Source of the DNA: Dehalococcoidia bacterium
Lineage (GTDB): Bacteria > Chloroflexota > Dehalococcoidia > Tepidiformales > Tepidiformaceae
Assembly (NCBI GenBank): GCA_007126855.1
Contig: SLAK01000355.1
Location: 1 to 6,234, forward strand
Direction: 5' to 3'
Length of the DNA: 6,234 nucleotides
Part shown: in pieces, positions 1 to 5,285 of the stretch
Position numbering within the stretch: position 1 is the stretch's first letter
Layout: the number at the start of each line of letters is the position of its first letter
Position numbers and translations under genes: made by a program
Notes under the pieces: model-generated
What the model was told of the DNA's origin: nothing
Seen by the model: the letters and a program-made list of their open reading frames with translations, nothing else
Database searches by the model: none

Positions 1-159
1 GGCGAAACCGTCAGCGCGGTGCAGTTCCGCGGCGACCGCTACGATACGGGCCGCCCGCCGGGCTATGTGGCTGCCAGCGTCGCCGCTGCACTCCACCGCG
101 ACGACCTCCGCGAACAAACCTCCGCCGCCGTACACCAGGTCTTGGAGCGACTATCGTGA
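1..159 (+). CDS. galU: UTP-glucose-1-phosphate uridylyltransferase, C-terminal end (partial)
   Basis: Frame 1 is open from the first base to a TGA at 157-159, giving the last 52 residues of a gene that starts outside the window. The tail contains FRGDRYDTGRPPGYVAAS (visible residues 9-26) followed by AALHRDDL. This matches the C-terminal block of bacterial GalU/GtaB enzymes, where an E/FxGKRYDxGxKLG stretch is followed by a helix ending in the pattern ALxxxxL. GalU makes UDP-glucose from UTP and glucose-1-phosphate in the cytoplasm, feeding cell-envelope and polysaccharide synthesis. A related sugar nucleotidyltransferase (for example an RfbA- or RffH-like enzyme) cannot be fully excluded, because the N-terminal nucleotide-binding motif is not visible. 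The stop overlaps the GTG start of the next gene by four bases, and the Shine-Dalgarno of that gene lies inside this reading frame, so the two are probably translationally coupled. Confidence 0.8.
   Translation, partial: GETVSAVQFRGDRYDTGRPPGYVAASVAAALHRDDLREQTSAAVHQVLERLS
144..147 (+). promoter_or_regulatory. Shine-Dalgarno GGAG for the 449-aa gene
   Basis: GGAG lies eight bases before the GTG at 156, inside the last codons of the upstream galU-like frame. It supports the GTG start. Together with the GTGA stop/start overlap it points to translational coupling. Confidence 0.6.
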
Positions 160-1505
160 ACATCCTCAGCATCGGCTTTCCACTGCCGAACCAGGCCATC
201 GACAACTACAACGTGCTGACCGCGCCCAGCTACTTCGACTACCAGGCGCTGATAGTCGACCCGGAAAGCGTCACCCGCATCCCCAGGGAGCTGATCGAAG
301 AGGGCAAGACCTTCGACGCCTTCGACGGCCGCCCGGTGGTCAACGGCGCCACGACCGCAGCCGCGGTCTCCGCCGCCGACCAGCTCAAGCGGCGCACGGA
401 GGAAACGCGCCGGCTGCTCGAGGCGGGCGGCACGATCGTGGTCATTGGCCGGCCGAACGCAGCGCTCAGCGGCATCATCGGTTTCGAAGGTTGCGACCGG
501 TATACGTGGCTCCCCGCGCCCGAAGGCGCATCCTGGTCGCCGCCATTGCTGCGGCCGGCCGAAGGCGTAACCGTGCGCGTCCGCGACGACATCCACCCCA
601 TGGCCGAAGTGCTCCGCGAATTCCGCAAGCACGTCACCTACCGCGCAGCCTTCGACGACCGGCAGCCCGCCTTCCGAGGCACAAAGATCATTGCCTGCGG
701 CGGGGCGGATGTACCGATCGCGGCACAGTTCGATGTCCTGGCCGGCCGGGTGATCTTCATGCCCGCCGTCAAAGTCTCCGCCTCGACGACGCGCAGCAGC
801 CTTGCCCAGACGCTCGTGAGCGCCATCCGGCAGGTGCACGGCACGCCCGCCGAGTCTGCTGCCCCAACCTGGGCGCGCACCATTGCGCTCCCCGGCATGG
901 AGCAGCTCGAAGCCGAAGTCGAAGAAGCGGAAGAATCCGCGACCGAGGTCAAGGCCAGGCTCGATGAATCGCGTGAAAAGCTGCAGGCGCTCGCCGATTA
1001 CCGCGCATTGCTATGGGCGGAAGGCCACCGCTTCGAGCATGCGGTGCGTATCGCGCTCCAGTCGCTGGGCTTCAGCGTCACCAGCGGCCCGGGCGAGCCC
1101 ATGGTCGCCCAGTCCGCCGACGAAATGGTCTTCGTCGAATACGAGAGTTCGCGCGAAACCGTCGTCGAATGGCCCTATATCCGCCTGCAGCGCCGCCTCG
1201 AAGAACAGTTGCTCAAGAAGCGCTTGCAGCCCCGCGGCCTGATCATCGCCAACGGTCAGCGTGGCGAAGTCCCCGAGGACCGGAAGAAGGAGACCACCGA
1301 GCCGCTCCGCATCGCCTGCGAAAACTACCGTTACGGGCTGGTCACCGCGCCCACGCTCTTCGCGCTCGTGCAGCGGGCCCTGGGCGGCGCCGACCATGAC
1401 GAGCTGGAAGCAATCCGCAGACGCATGCTGCGCACTGCCGGGCTCCTCACGCTCGAAGCAGCCCTCGGCGAAGCCGACGAAACGATGCCCGGCACGATCT
1501 TCTAG
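156..1505 (+). CDS. Hypothetical protein with N-terminal Rossmann-like region and C-terminal restriction-endonuclease-like domain
   Basis: This is a 449-residue soluble protein with a GTG start and no signal peptide or membrane segment. I do not recognise a named family. Residues 1-100 look like an alpha/beta fold: MNILSIG, FDYQALIVDP at 27-36 and GGTIVVIGRP at 91-100, a layout that recalls glutamine-amidotransferase-like or ThuA-like folds. Residues about 248-285 are an acidic helix (EQLEAEVEEAEE at 249-260), probably a short coiled coil. Residues about 290-410 resemble the PD-(D/E)XK nuclease-like fold: a helix (FEHAVRIALQSLGF, 293-306), a strand FVEYESS (326-332) carrying acidic residues E328 and E330, a long basic helix, then GLIIANGQRGEVPEDR (361-376) and GLVTAPTLFALV (394-405). 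The lysine of the classical ExK motif is replaced by E330. ExE variants are known, for example in BamHI, so activity is undecided. Nuclease activity is inference; a purely structural or DNA-binding role is equally possible. It is coupled to the upstream galU-like gene, which may reflect co-expression rather than shared function. Confidence 0.75.
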   Translation: MNILSIGFPLPNQAIDNYNVLTAPSYFDYQALIVDPESVTRIPRELIEEGKTFDAFDGRPVVNGATTAAAVSAADQLKRRTEETRRLLEAGGTIVVIGRPNAALSGIIGFEGCDRYTWLPAPEGASWSPPLLRPAEGVTVRVRDDIHPMAEVLREFRKHVTYRAAFDDRQPAFRGTKIIACGGADVPIAAQFDVLAGRVIFMPAVKVSASTTRSSLAQTLVSAIRQVHGTPAESAAPTWARTIALPGMEQLEAEVEEAEESATEVKARLDESREKLQALADYRALLWAEGHRFEHAVRIALQSLGFSVTSGPGEPMVAQSADEMVFVEYESSRETVVEWPYIRLQRRLEEQLLKKRLQPRGLIIANGQRGEVPEDRKKETTEPLRIACENYRYGLVTAPTLFALVQRALGGADHDELEAIRRRMLRTAGLLTLEAALGEADETMPGTIF

Positions 1506-1527
1506 CCACAGGCCGGGGCATTTGCCG

Positions 1528-1533
1528 TAGAAT
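1528..1533 (+). promoter_or_regulatory. Candidate -10 box (TAGAAT) of a leaderless promoter for the cupin gene
   Basis: TAGAAT lies in the 35-base gap after the previous gene, with exactly seven bases between it and the ATG at 1541. Transcription would start at or next to the A of the start codon. No Shine-Dalgarno sequence is present in the gap, and the -35 position (about 1505-1510, GCCACA) is a poor match to TTGACA. TAnnnT boxes at this distance mark leaderless genes in Actinobacteria and Deinococcus. Use here is inferred. Confidence 0.45.
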
Positions 1534-1540
1534 CGGCGCC

Positions 1541-1942
1541 ATGGTCCATGTCATCCGCCCGGGAGACCGTGACCCGGGAACCGCGCAAACGCCCGGCATG
1601 AAGCGCGAAGCCGGCATTTCCAGCAAGCTCACCGGCTCCGAAGGGCTCTGGATGGGTACGGGCACCAACGAGCCCGGCGGGAGTTCTGGCGTCCACCACC
1701 ACGGGCACACGGAAAGCGGGATCTACGTCCTCAAAGGCCGCATCCGCTTCCGCTGGGGCGACCAGCTCGAACACGTGGTGGACACCGGGCCCGGCGACTT
1801 CATCTTCGTCCCGCCCTACGAGGTCCACTCAGAGGAAAACCTCGACCCCGACAGTCCCGCCGAGTTCCTGCTGGCACGCAACAGCCAGGAAGCGGTCGTG
1901 GTGAACGTCCCCGACCCGCGTGAGCAGGCCGGCGCCTCCTGA
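1541..1942 (+). CDS. Small single-domain cupin protein
   Basis: This 133-residue protein is a single cupin barrel, about the usual length for the Cupin_2 group. Motif 1 is seen as HHHGHTESGIYVLKG at 52-66. Its histidines H52/H54/H56 and E58 are the expected metal ligands. Motif 2 is GDFIFVPPYEVHSEEN at 85-100, with ligand H96; it fits G(X)5PXG(X)2H(X)3N except that Tyr93 replaces the glycine. Small cupins bind a divalent metal and may act as dioxygenases, isomerases or sugar- or ligand-binding proteins. The substrate cannot be read from sequence. The protein is cytoplasmic, with no signal peptide. The ATG at 1541 has no Shine-Dalgarno but has a TAGAAT box seven bases upstream, suggesting its own leaderless transcript rather than read-through from the 449-aa gene. 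It converges on the RAM-domain gene, with 16 bases between stop codons. Confidence 0.88.
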   Translation: MVHVIRPGDRDPGTAQTPGMKREAGISSKLTGSEGLWMGTGTNEPGGSSGVHHHGHTESGIYVLKGRIRFRWGDQLEHVVDTGPGDFIFVPPYEVHSEENLDPDSPAEFLLARNSQEAVVVNVPDPREQAGAS

Positions 1943-1955
1943 ACACAGGCAGGCG
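1933..1955. terminator. Possible bidirectional terminator hairpin between convergent cupin and RAM genes
   Basis: CGCCTCCTG pairs with CAGG(C)AGGCG across an AACA loop, giving nine base pairs with one bulged C at 1950. It overlaps the cupin stop codon and lies just beyond the RAM gene stop, where convergent genes need a shared terminator. There is no T-run on either side, so intrinsic termination is uncertain. Confidence 0.4.
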
Positions 1956-1958
1956 GGA

Positions 1959-2216
1959 TCAGGCCTCGGTGGCGCCTTCCTTCCCGGGGAAGGTCACGCA
2001 CGTCGTGGTGCTCTCGATGCCCGCAACGCGCCGGATGTGCGTGCTGATGACCGACGGCACCTCGGCGAGCGACGGCACCTCGATGACCGCAACGATGTCG
2101 TAGGGGCCCATCACCTGGTGAACCTCGGCGATGCCGTCAACACGGCAAAGCTGCTCGAACACCTCGGGGGTAAGTGCGGGGTCGGCGACGATGAGGACGA
2201 ATGCTTTGACCGGCAC
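1959..2216 (-). CDS. Stand-alone Lrp/AsnC ligand-binding (RAM) domain protein
   Basis: This 85-residue protein is only the effector-binding half of an Lrp/AsnC regulator, with no DNA-binding helix-turn-helix. It shows the RAM order: strand KAFVLIVADP (4-13), helix VFEQLCRVDGI (19-29), the hallmark VMGPYDIVAVIEV (35-47), helix VPSVISTHIRRVAGI (53-67) and final strand STTTCVTF (69-76). In Lrp and AsnC this beta-alpha fold dimerises and oligomerises and binds amino acids at dimer interfaces. Stand-alone versions are common in bacteria and archaea and are presumed small-molecule sensors or modulators of full-length Lrp proteins; the ligand here is unknown. The GTG start at 2216 is backed by GGAG (2224-2227) seven bases upstream. 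The gene lies 92 bases downstream of lepA on the same strand and could be co-transcribed with it, although a hairpin lies in the gap. Confidence 0.88.
   Translation of the reverse strand: MPVKAFVLIVADPALTPEVFEQLCRVDGIAEVHQVMGPYDIVAVIEVPSLAEVPSVISTHIRRVAGIESTTTCVTFPGKEGATEA
2052..2082. repeat. 13-bp direct repeat with 18-bp period inside the RAM gene
   Basis: CGACGGCACCTCG occurs at 2052-2064 and again at 2070-2082. The outer flanks also repeat: ATGACCG at 2047-2053 and 2083-2089. On the coding strand this gives two EVPS units six codons apart (EVPSLA then EVPSVI, residues 46-57). It may be a small in-frame duplication or a coincidence of coding a repeated peptide in GC-rich DNA. Confidence 0.6.
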
Positions 2217-2223
2217 AGGCGCG

Positions 2224-2227
2224 CTCC
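2224..2227 (-). promoter_or_regulatory. Shine-Dalgarno GGAG for the RAM-domain gene
   Basis: On the minus strand GGAG is followed by seven bases and then the GTG at 2216. This decides the GTG start, since no ATG fits the family's N-terminus. Confidence 0.6.
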
Positions 2228-2236
2228 GTTGGAGAT

Positions 2237-2256
2237 GTGCGCCAATCCCGGCGCAC
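2237..2256. other. Perfect 7-bp inverted repeat in the lepA to RAM gap
   Basis: GTGCGCC (2237-2243) pairs perfectly with GGCGCAC (2250-2256) across a six-base AATCCC loop. A weaker CTGA/TCAG pair lies beside it at 2258-2270. The hairpin is about 53 bases past the lepA stop and 20 bases before the RAM start, just beyond its Shine-Dalgarno. It could be a lepA terminator (but no T-run follows), an attenuating or RNA-stabilising leader structure, or a protein-binding palindrome. The sequence does not resemble the AT-rich Lrp consensus. Confidence 0.45.
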
Positions 2257-2285
2257 GCTGACCCTATCAGGCGGGGGTTGCGAAG

Positions 2286-2291
2286 ATATTA
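2286..2291 (-). promoter_or_regulatory. Weak candidate -10 box (TAATAT) upstream of the RAM gene
   Basis: TAATAT on the minus strand matches TATAAT at four of six positions and sits in an AT-rich island in the 92-base gap after lepA. Transcription from it would begin upstream of the 2237-2256 hairpin. No recognisable -35 element lies 16-18 bases further upstream, so this is tentative. Confidence 0.22.
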
Positions 2292-2308
2292 CCTGACGCG
2301 GCCTGGCG

Positions 2309-4135
2309 CTAATCGCTGCGTAGCTTCAGCACCGCCATGAACGCTTCCTGGGGTATCTCCACGCTGCCCACCACCTTCATCCGCTTCTTGCCCTCGGCCT
2401 GCTTCTGCAGCAGCTTGCGCTTCCGGGTGACGTCGCCGCCATAGCACTTGGCAAGCACGTTCTTGCGCATCGCCCGGATGGTTTCCCGAGCGATAATCCG
2501 CCCGCCCACCGCAGCCTGCAGCGGCACATCGAACATCTGCCGCGGGATCAGGTCTTTCAGTTTCGACACCAGTGTGCGGCCTTCGCGCTGCGCGTTCGAA
2601 CGGTGCGTGATGAGCGACAGTGCGTCGACGGGCTGACCGTTCACGAGCACATCCACTTTCACCAGGTCGGCCGGCCGGTATTCCTTGACGTGATAGTCCA
2701 GGCTCGCATAACCAGCGGTCGAACCTTTAAGCGCATCGTAGAACTCGACAAGGATCTCGGCGAGCGGGATGTCGTATTCCAGCAGGACACGCGCTTCGCC
2801 CTTCTCACCCTCGTCCTCCGGCTCCAGGTATTCCATGCGGCGAAAGACGCCGCGGCGGGAAGTCACCAGGTCCATCACCTGCCCGATGTAGCGGCTCGGC
2901 ACGATGATGTCGATCTCCGCCCACGGCTCCTCGATCGTCTCGATCCGCGATGGTTCCGGCAGAGTCGCCGGGCTGTCGACCAGCAGCTCCTCGCCGCGCG
3001 TGGTCGTGACGTGGTACTCGACGCTCGGCGCGGTGGTGAGCAGGTCCAGTCCGTACTCCCGTTCCAGCCGCTCGGCGATGATCTCCATGTGGAGCAGGCC
3101 CAGAAAGCCACAGCGGAAGCCGAAGCCGAGCGCCGCCGAGGACTCCGGCTCGTAGACCAGCGAAGCGTCGTTCAGGCTCAGCTTGGACAGCGCCTCGCGG
3201 AGGTCCTGGTAGTCGTCGGTGTTCGTCGGGTAGAGCCCGGCGAACACCATGGGCTTGGCTTTGCGGTACCCGGGCAGCGGCGACGGCGCCGGTGACGCGT
3301 TCAGCGTGATCGTGTCGCCGACGCGGCAGTCCGCCACGTCCTTCAGCCCTGTCGCCACATAGCCCACTTCTCCGCATTCGAGGCGAGGGAGCGCCACCAT
3401 GCGCGGGCTGAAGGCGCCATATTCCAGCGGCTCGAACGACTTCTGCGTCTGCATCAGTAACAGTTCCTGGCGCCCGGCCAGCGTCCCTTCAAACACCCGC
3501 ACGTGCGCGACCACGCCTTTGTAGGCGTCGTATTTGGAGTCGAAGATGAGCGCTTTGAGCGGCTCATCCGGAGCGCCCTTCGGCGGCGGGATGCGTTCGT
3601 GGATGGCTTCCAGGATTTCCGGGACGCCGATGCCCTCCTTCGCGCTGGCGAAGATCACCTCGTCCCGCGAAAAGCCGATGACGCGCTCGAGCTCCGTGAC
3701 CACGCGCTCTGGTTCGGCGTGGGGGAGGTCAATCTTATTGAGCACTGGGATGAGGGTCAGGTCCTGGTTCATCGCCAGGTAGACATTGGCCAGGGTCTGG
3801 GCTTCGATGCCCTGCGAGGCGTCGATGACAAGCAGCGCGCCCTCGCACGCCGCCAGGGAACGCGAAACCTCGTAGGTGAAGTCGACGTGGCCCGGCGTAT
3901 CGATGAGGTTGTACTCGTACTCCACCCCGTCGCTGGCCTTGTGGAACATCCGCGCGGCGGCGGCCTTGATCGTGATGCCCTTCTCGCGCTCCAGGTCCAT
4001 CGAGTCGAGCACCTGGTCGGCTTTCTCGCGGTCGGTGATGGCGCCGGTTGTTTCCAGCAGCCGGTCAGCGAGCGTGGATTTACCGTGGTCGATATGCGCG
4101 ATGATGCAGAAATTGCGGATGCGGGGTTGGTCCAC
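2309..4135 (-). CDS. lepA: Elongation factor 4 (ribosome back-translocase GTPase LepA)
   Basis: This full-length 608-residue LepA is close to the usual ~600. All five GTPase motifs are intact: G1 AHIDHGKS (13-20), G2 around KGITIKA (52-58), G3 DTPGH (79-83), G4 NKID (133-136) and G5 SAK (164-166). Domain II follows at about 190-280. The EF-G-like domains III and V then follow (FGFRCGFLGLLHMEI at 338-352, VPSRYIGQVMDLV at 412-424). The LepA-specific C-terminal domain covers about 500-605, including the conserved basic CYGGDVTRKRKLLQKQAEG (564-582). EF4 binds ribosomes, can move tRNAs backward after translocation, and is linked to translation under stress and to 30S maturation. It is soluble or loosely membrane-associated. 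The start is GTG at 4135, giving IRNFCIIAHIDHGKS at the family-typical position. No Shine-Dalgarno precedes it; a TACACT box lies seven bases upstream, consistent with a leaderless message. It is divergent from mdh. Confidence 0.98.
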   Translation of the reverse strand: MDQPRIRNFCIIAHIDHGKSTLADRLLETTGAITDREKADQVLDSMDLEREKGITIKAAAARMFHKASDGVEYEYNLIDTPGHVDFTYEVSRSLAACEGALLVIDASQGIEAQTLANVYLAMNQDLTLIPVLNKIDLPHAEPERVVTELERVIGFSRDEVIFASAKEGIGVPEILEAIHERIPPPKGAPDEPLKALIFDSKYDAYKGVVAHVRVFEGTLAGRQELLLMQTQKSFEPLEYGAFSPRMVALPRLECGEVGYVATGLKDVADCRVGDTITLNASPAPSPLPGYRKAKPMVFAGLYPTNTDDYQDLREALSKLSLNDASLVYEPESSAALGFGFRCGFLGLLHMEIIAERLEREYGLDLLTTAPSVEYHVTTTRGEELLVDSPATLPEPSRIETIEEPWAEIDIIVPSRYIGQVMDLVTSRRGVFRRMEYLEPEDEGEKGEARVLLEYDIPLAEILVEFYDALKGSTAGYASLDYHVKEYRPADLVKVDVLVNGQPVDALSLITHRSNAQREGRTLVSKLKDLIPRQMFDVPLQAAVGGRIIARETIRAMRKNVLAKCYGGDVTRKRKLLQKQAEGKKRMKVVGSVEIPQEAFMAVLKLRSD

Positions 4136-4142
4136 AGGTTTC

Positions 4143-4148
4143 AGTGTA
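4143..4148 (-). promoter_or_regulatory. Candidate -10 box (TACACT) of a leaderless promoter for lepA
   Basis: On the minus strand TACACT is followed by seven bases (GAAACCT) and then the GTG start of lepA. No Shine-Dalgarno lies between them. The spacing is identical to that of the TAGAAT box of the cupin gene. There is no good TTGACA match at the -35 position. Confidence 0.45.
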
Positions 4149-4296
4149 GGGGAGTGGGGCCTATGGGGCTGGAGATCGCGCCAGCGCAGACTTTGCCGGC
4201 TCCGCCTATGAACTCCATCAAAGCTTCAACTGACCATCGCGCGCCCGTTCTAACCTGCCGCCGTGGTAGCCTTCCCGGAAACCTTCCCACTTGCCC
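4149..4296. promoter_or_regulatory. Divergent lepA-mdh intergenic region
   Basis: These bases make up most of the 171-base gap between two genes read away from each other, so promoters for both must lie in or near it. For mdh the best pair I can see is CTGACC (4230-4235, four of six to TTGACA) with TAACCT (4251-4256), but the 15-base spacer is short. TAGCCT at 4267-4272 is an alternative -10 without a partner. No tRNA, small ORF or strong inverted repeat was seen here. Confidence 0.4.
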
Positions 4297-4302
4297 AGGA
4301 GG
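4297..4302 (+). promoter_or_regulatory. Strong Shine-Dalgarno AGGAGG for mdh
   Basis: AGGAGG lies four bases before the ATG at 4307, the strongest ribosome binding site in the window. It fixes the mdh start in a frame that stays open back to 3503 across lepA. Confidence 0.85.
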
Positions 4303-4306
4303 ATCA

Positions 4307-5248
4307 ATGGCACGCAAGAAAGTGACCATCATTGGCGCCGGCATGACCGGTGGCGCCATGGCCCAGCGCCTCATCGAACTCGACATCTGCGACGTCGTGC
4401 TGCAGGACGACCCGCAATTCGCCGGCACCATGCACCACGGCAAGGCGCTGGATGAATCGCAGGCGGGGCCCTGGAGCGGATATTCCATGCAGATCAGCGC
4501 GACCGACGGCTGGGACGAGACGGCCAATTCGGATGTGGTGGTGGTCACCGCCGGCGCGCCGCGTAAACCGGGCATGAGCCGCGAAGAGCTGCTGAACAAC
4601 AACGCGGCCATCGTGCGCGCCAAAGTCGCCGAAGCCGTCAAGCATTCGCCGAACGCAGTCATCATCGTGTTATCAAACCCGATGGACGCCATGTGCCACG
4701 TCGCGCTCAAGGCCAGCGGCTTCCCGCGGGAGCGCGTCATCGGCCAGGGCGGCATGCTCGACAGCGCCCGATACCGCTACTTCGTCTCCGCCGAGCTGGG
4801 CGTGTCGCCGCAGGACGTCCACGGCTACGTGATCGGGGGCCATACCGACACGACGATGGTGCCCGTCGTCTCGCAGACGCGCGTGGGAGGGGTGCCCCTC
4901 ACCGATCTCCTGCCGAAGGAAAAGGTCGACGCACTTGTGGCCCGCGCCATGCGCGGCGGCGCCGAGATCGGCGAGCTCTACAAGACCGGCAGCGCCTATT
5001 TCGCGCCCTCGGCCGCAACGATCGCCATGGTCGAATCCGTGCTGCTCGACCAGCGCCGGCTGATGCCCTGCTCCGTCCTCCACCAGGGGGAATACGGCAT
5101 CCAGGATGTCTATTCCGGGACTGTCTGCCAGCTCGGCGAGGGCGGCATCCAGCGCACCTTCGAGCTGCGCCTGGACGACGACGAGAAAGCCCGCGTCGTC
5201 GACGCCGCGAACAAGACGAAGGAACTTGTGGCGCTCATCACGGAGTAG
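4307..5248 (+). CDS. mdh: NAD-dependent malate dehydrogenase, LDH-like type
   Basis: This 313-residue enzyme interconverts malate and oxaloacetate with NAD in the TCA cycle; it is cytoplasmic and its family forms dimers or tetramers. The dinucleotide-binding loop is GAGMTGG at 10-16, with acidic residues D34/D35 at the end of the second strand favouring NAD over NADP. The substrate loop TAGAPRKPGMSR (81-92) carries Arg86, at the position that is Gln in lactate dehydrogenases, so malate is the expected substrate; Arg92 and Arg155 are the other substrate arginines. N124 lies in SNPMD. The catalytic pair is D152 (GMLDSARYRYF) and H179 (GGHTDTTMVPV). The stretch after H179 has one residue more than the common GGHGDxMVP. 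The ATG at 4307 follows AGGAGG and opens with MARKKVTIIGAG, the normal family N-terminus, so the long open frame upstream (from 3503) is antisense to lepA and not coding. It stands alone, ending at a strong hairpin. Confidence 0.96.
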   Translation: MARKKVTIIGAGMTGGAMAQRLIELDICDVVLQDDPQFAGTMHHGKALDESQAGPWSGYSMQISATDGWDETANSDVVVVTAGAPRKPGMSREELLNNNAAIVRAKVAEAVKHSPNAVIIVLSNPMDAMCHVALKASGFPRERVIGQGGMLDSARYRYFVSAELGVSPQDVHGYVIGGHTDTTMVPVVSQTRVGGVPLTDLLPKEKVDALVARAMRGGAEIGELYKTGSAYFAPSAATIAMVESVLLDQRRLMPCSVLHQGEYGIQDVYSGTVCQLGEGGIQRTFELRLDDDEKARVVDAANKTKELVALITE

Positions 5249-5253
5249 CGCGG

Positions 5254-5285
5254 GAACCCGGGCCGGGTTACTCCGGCCCGGGTTC
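5254..5285. terminator. Strong GC hairpin, probable bidirectional terminator for mdh and the 123-aa gene
   Basis: GAACCCGGGCCGG (5254-5266) pairs perfectly with CCGGCCCGGGTTC (5273-5285) across a six-base loop GTTACT, giving a 13-bp stem. It starts six bases after the mdh stop. On the other strand the stem encodes the last codons (EPGPE) of the 123-aa gene, and the TAA of that gene lies partly in the loop. No T-run follows on either side, so it may work as a hairpin-only terminator or as an RNA 3'-end stabiliser. Confidence 0.7.

Noticed and set aside
63..839. 258-codon open frame on the minus strand
   Set aside because: It is antisense to the 449-aa gene, with low-complexity Gly/Ala/Arg/Asp composition and no motif or plausible ribosome binding site.
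65..967. 300-codon open frame on the plus strand
   Set aside because: Its translation is Arg/Pro/Ala-rich with no recognisable domain. It is a frame shadow of the galU tail and the 449-aa gene, typical of GC-rich DNA.
1920..2261. 113-codon plus-strand open frame across the RAM gene
   Set aside because: It is antisense to the well-supported RAM domain, and its product is rich in His/Asp/Arg without a family match.
2603..3295. 230-codon plus-strand open frame opposite lepA
   Set aside because: It is a compositional mirror of lepA codons (HVEQAQKATAEAEAE-type low-complexity sequence) with no domain. lepA on the other strand is certain.
3503..4306. Long open frame in phase with and upstream of mdh, which would give a 581-residue fusion protein
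   Set aside because: It runs antisense to lepA, which has every GTPase motif. The AGGAGG at 4297-4302 and the family-typical MARKKVTIIGAG place the mdh start at 4307.
4307..5248. Lactate dehydrogenase as an alternative to malate dehydrogenase
   Set aside because: Arg86 in PRKPGMSR is at the specificity position that is Gln in lactate dehydrogenases, so malate/oxaloacetate is the expected substrate.
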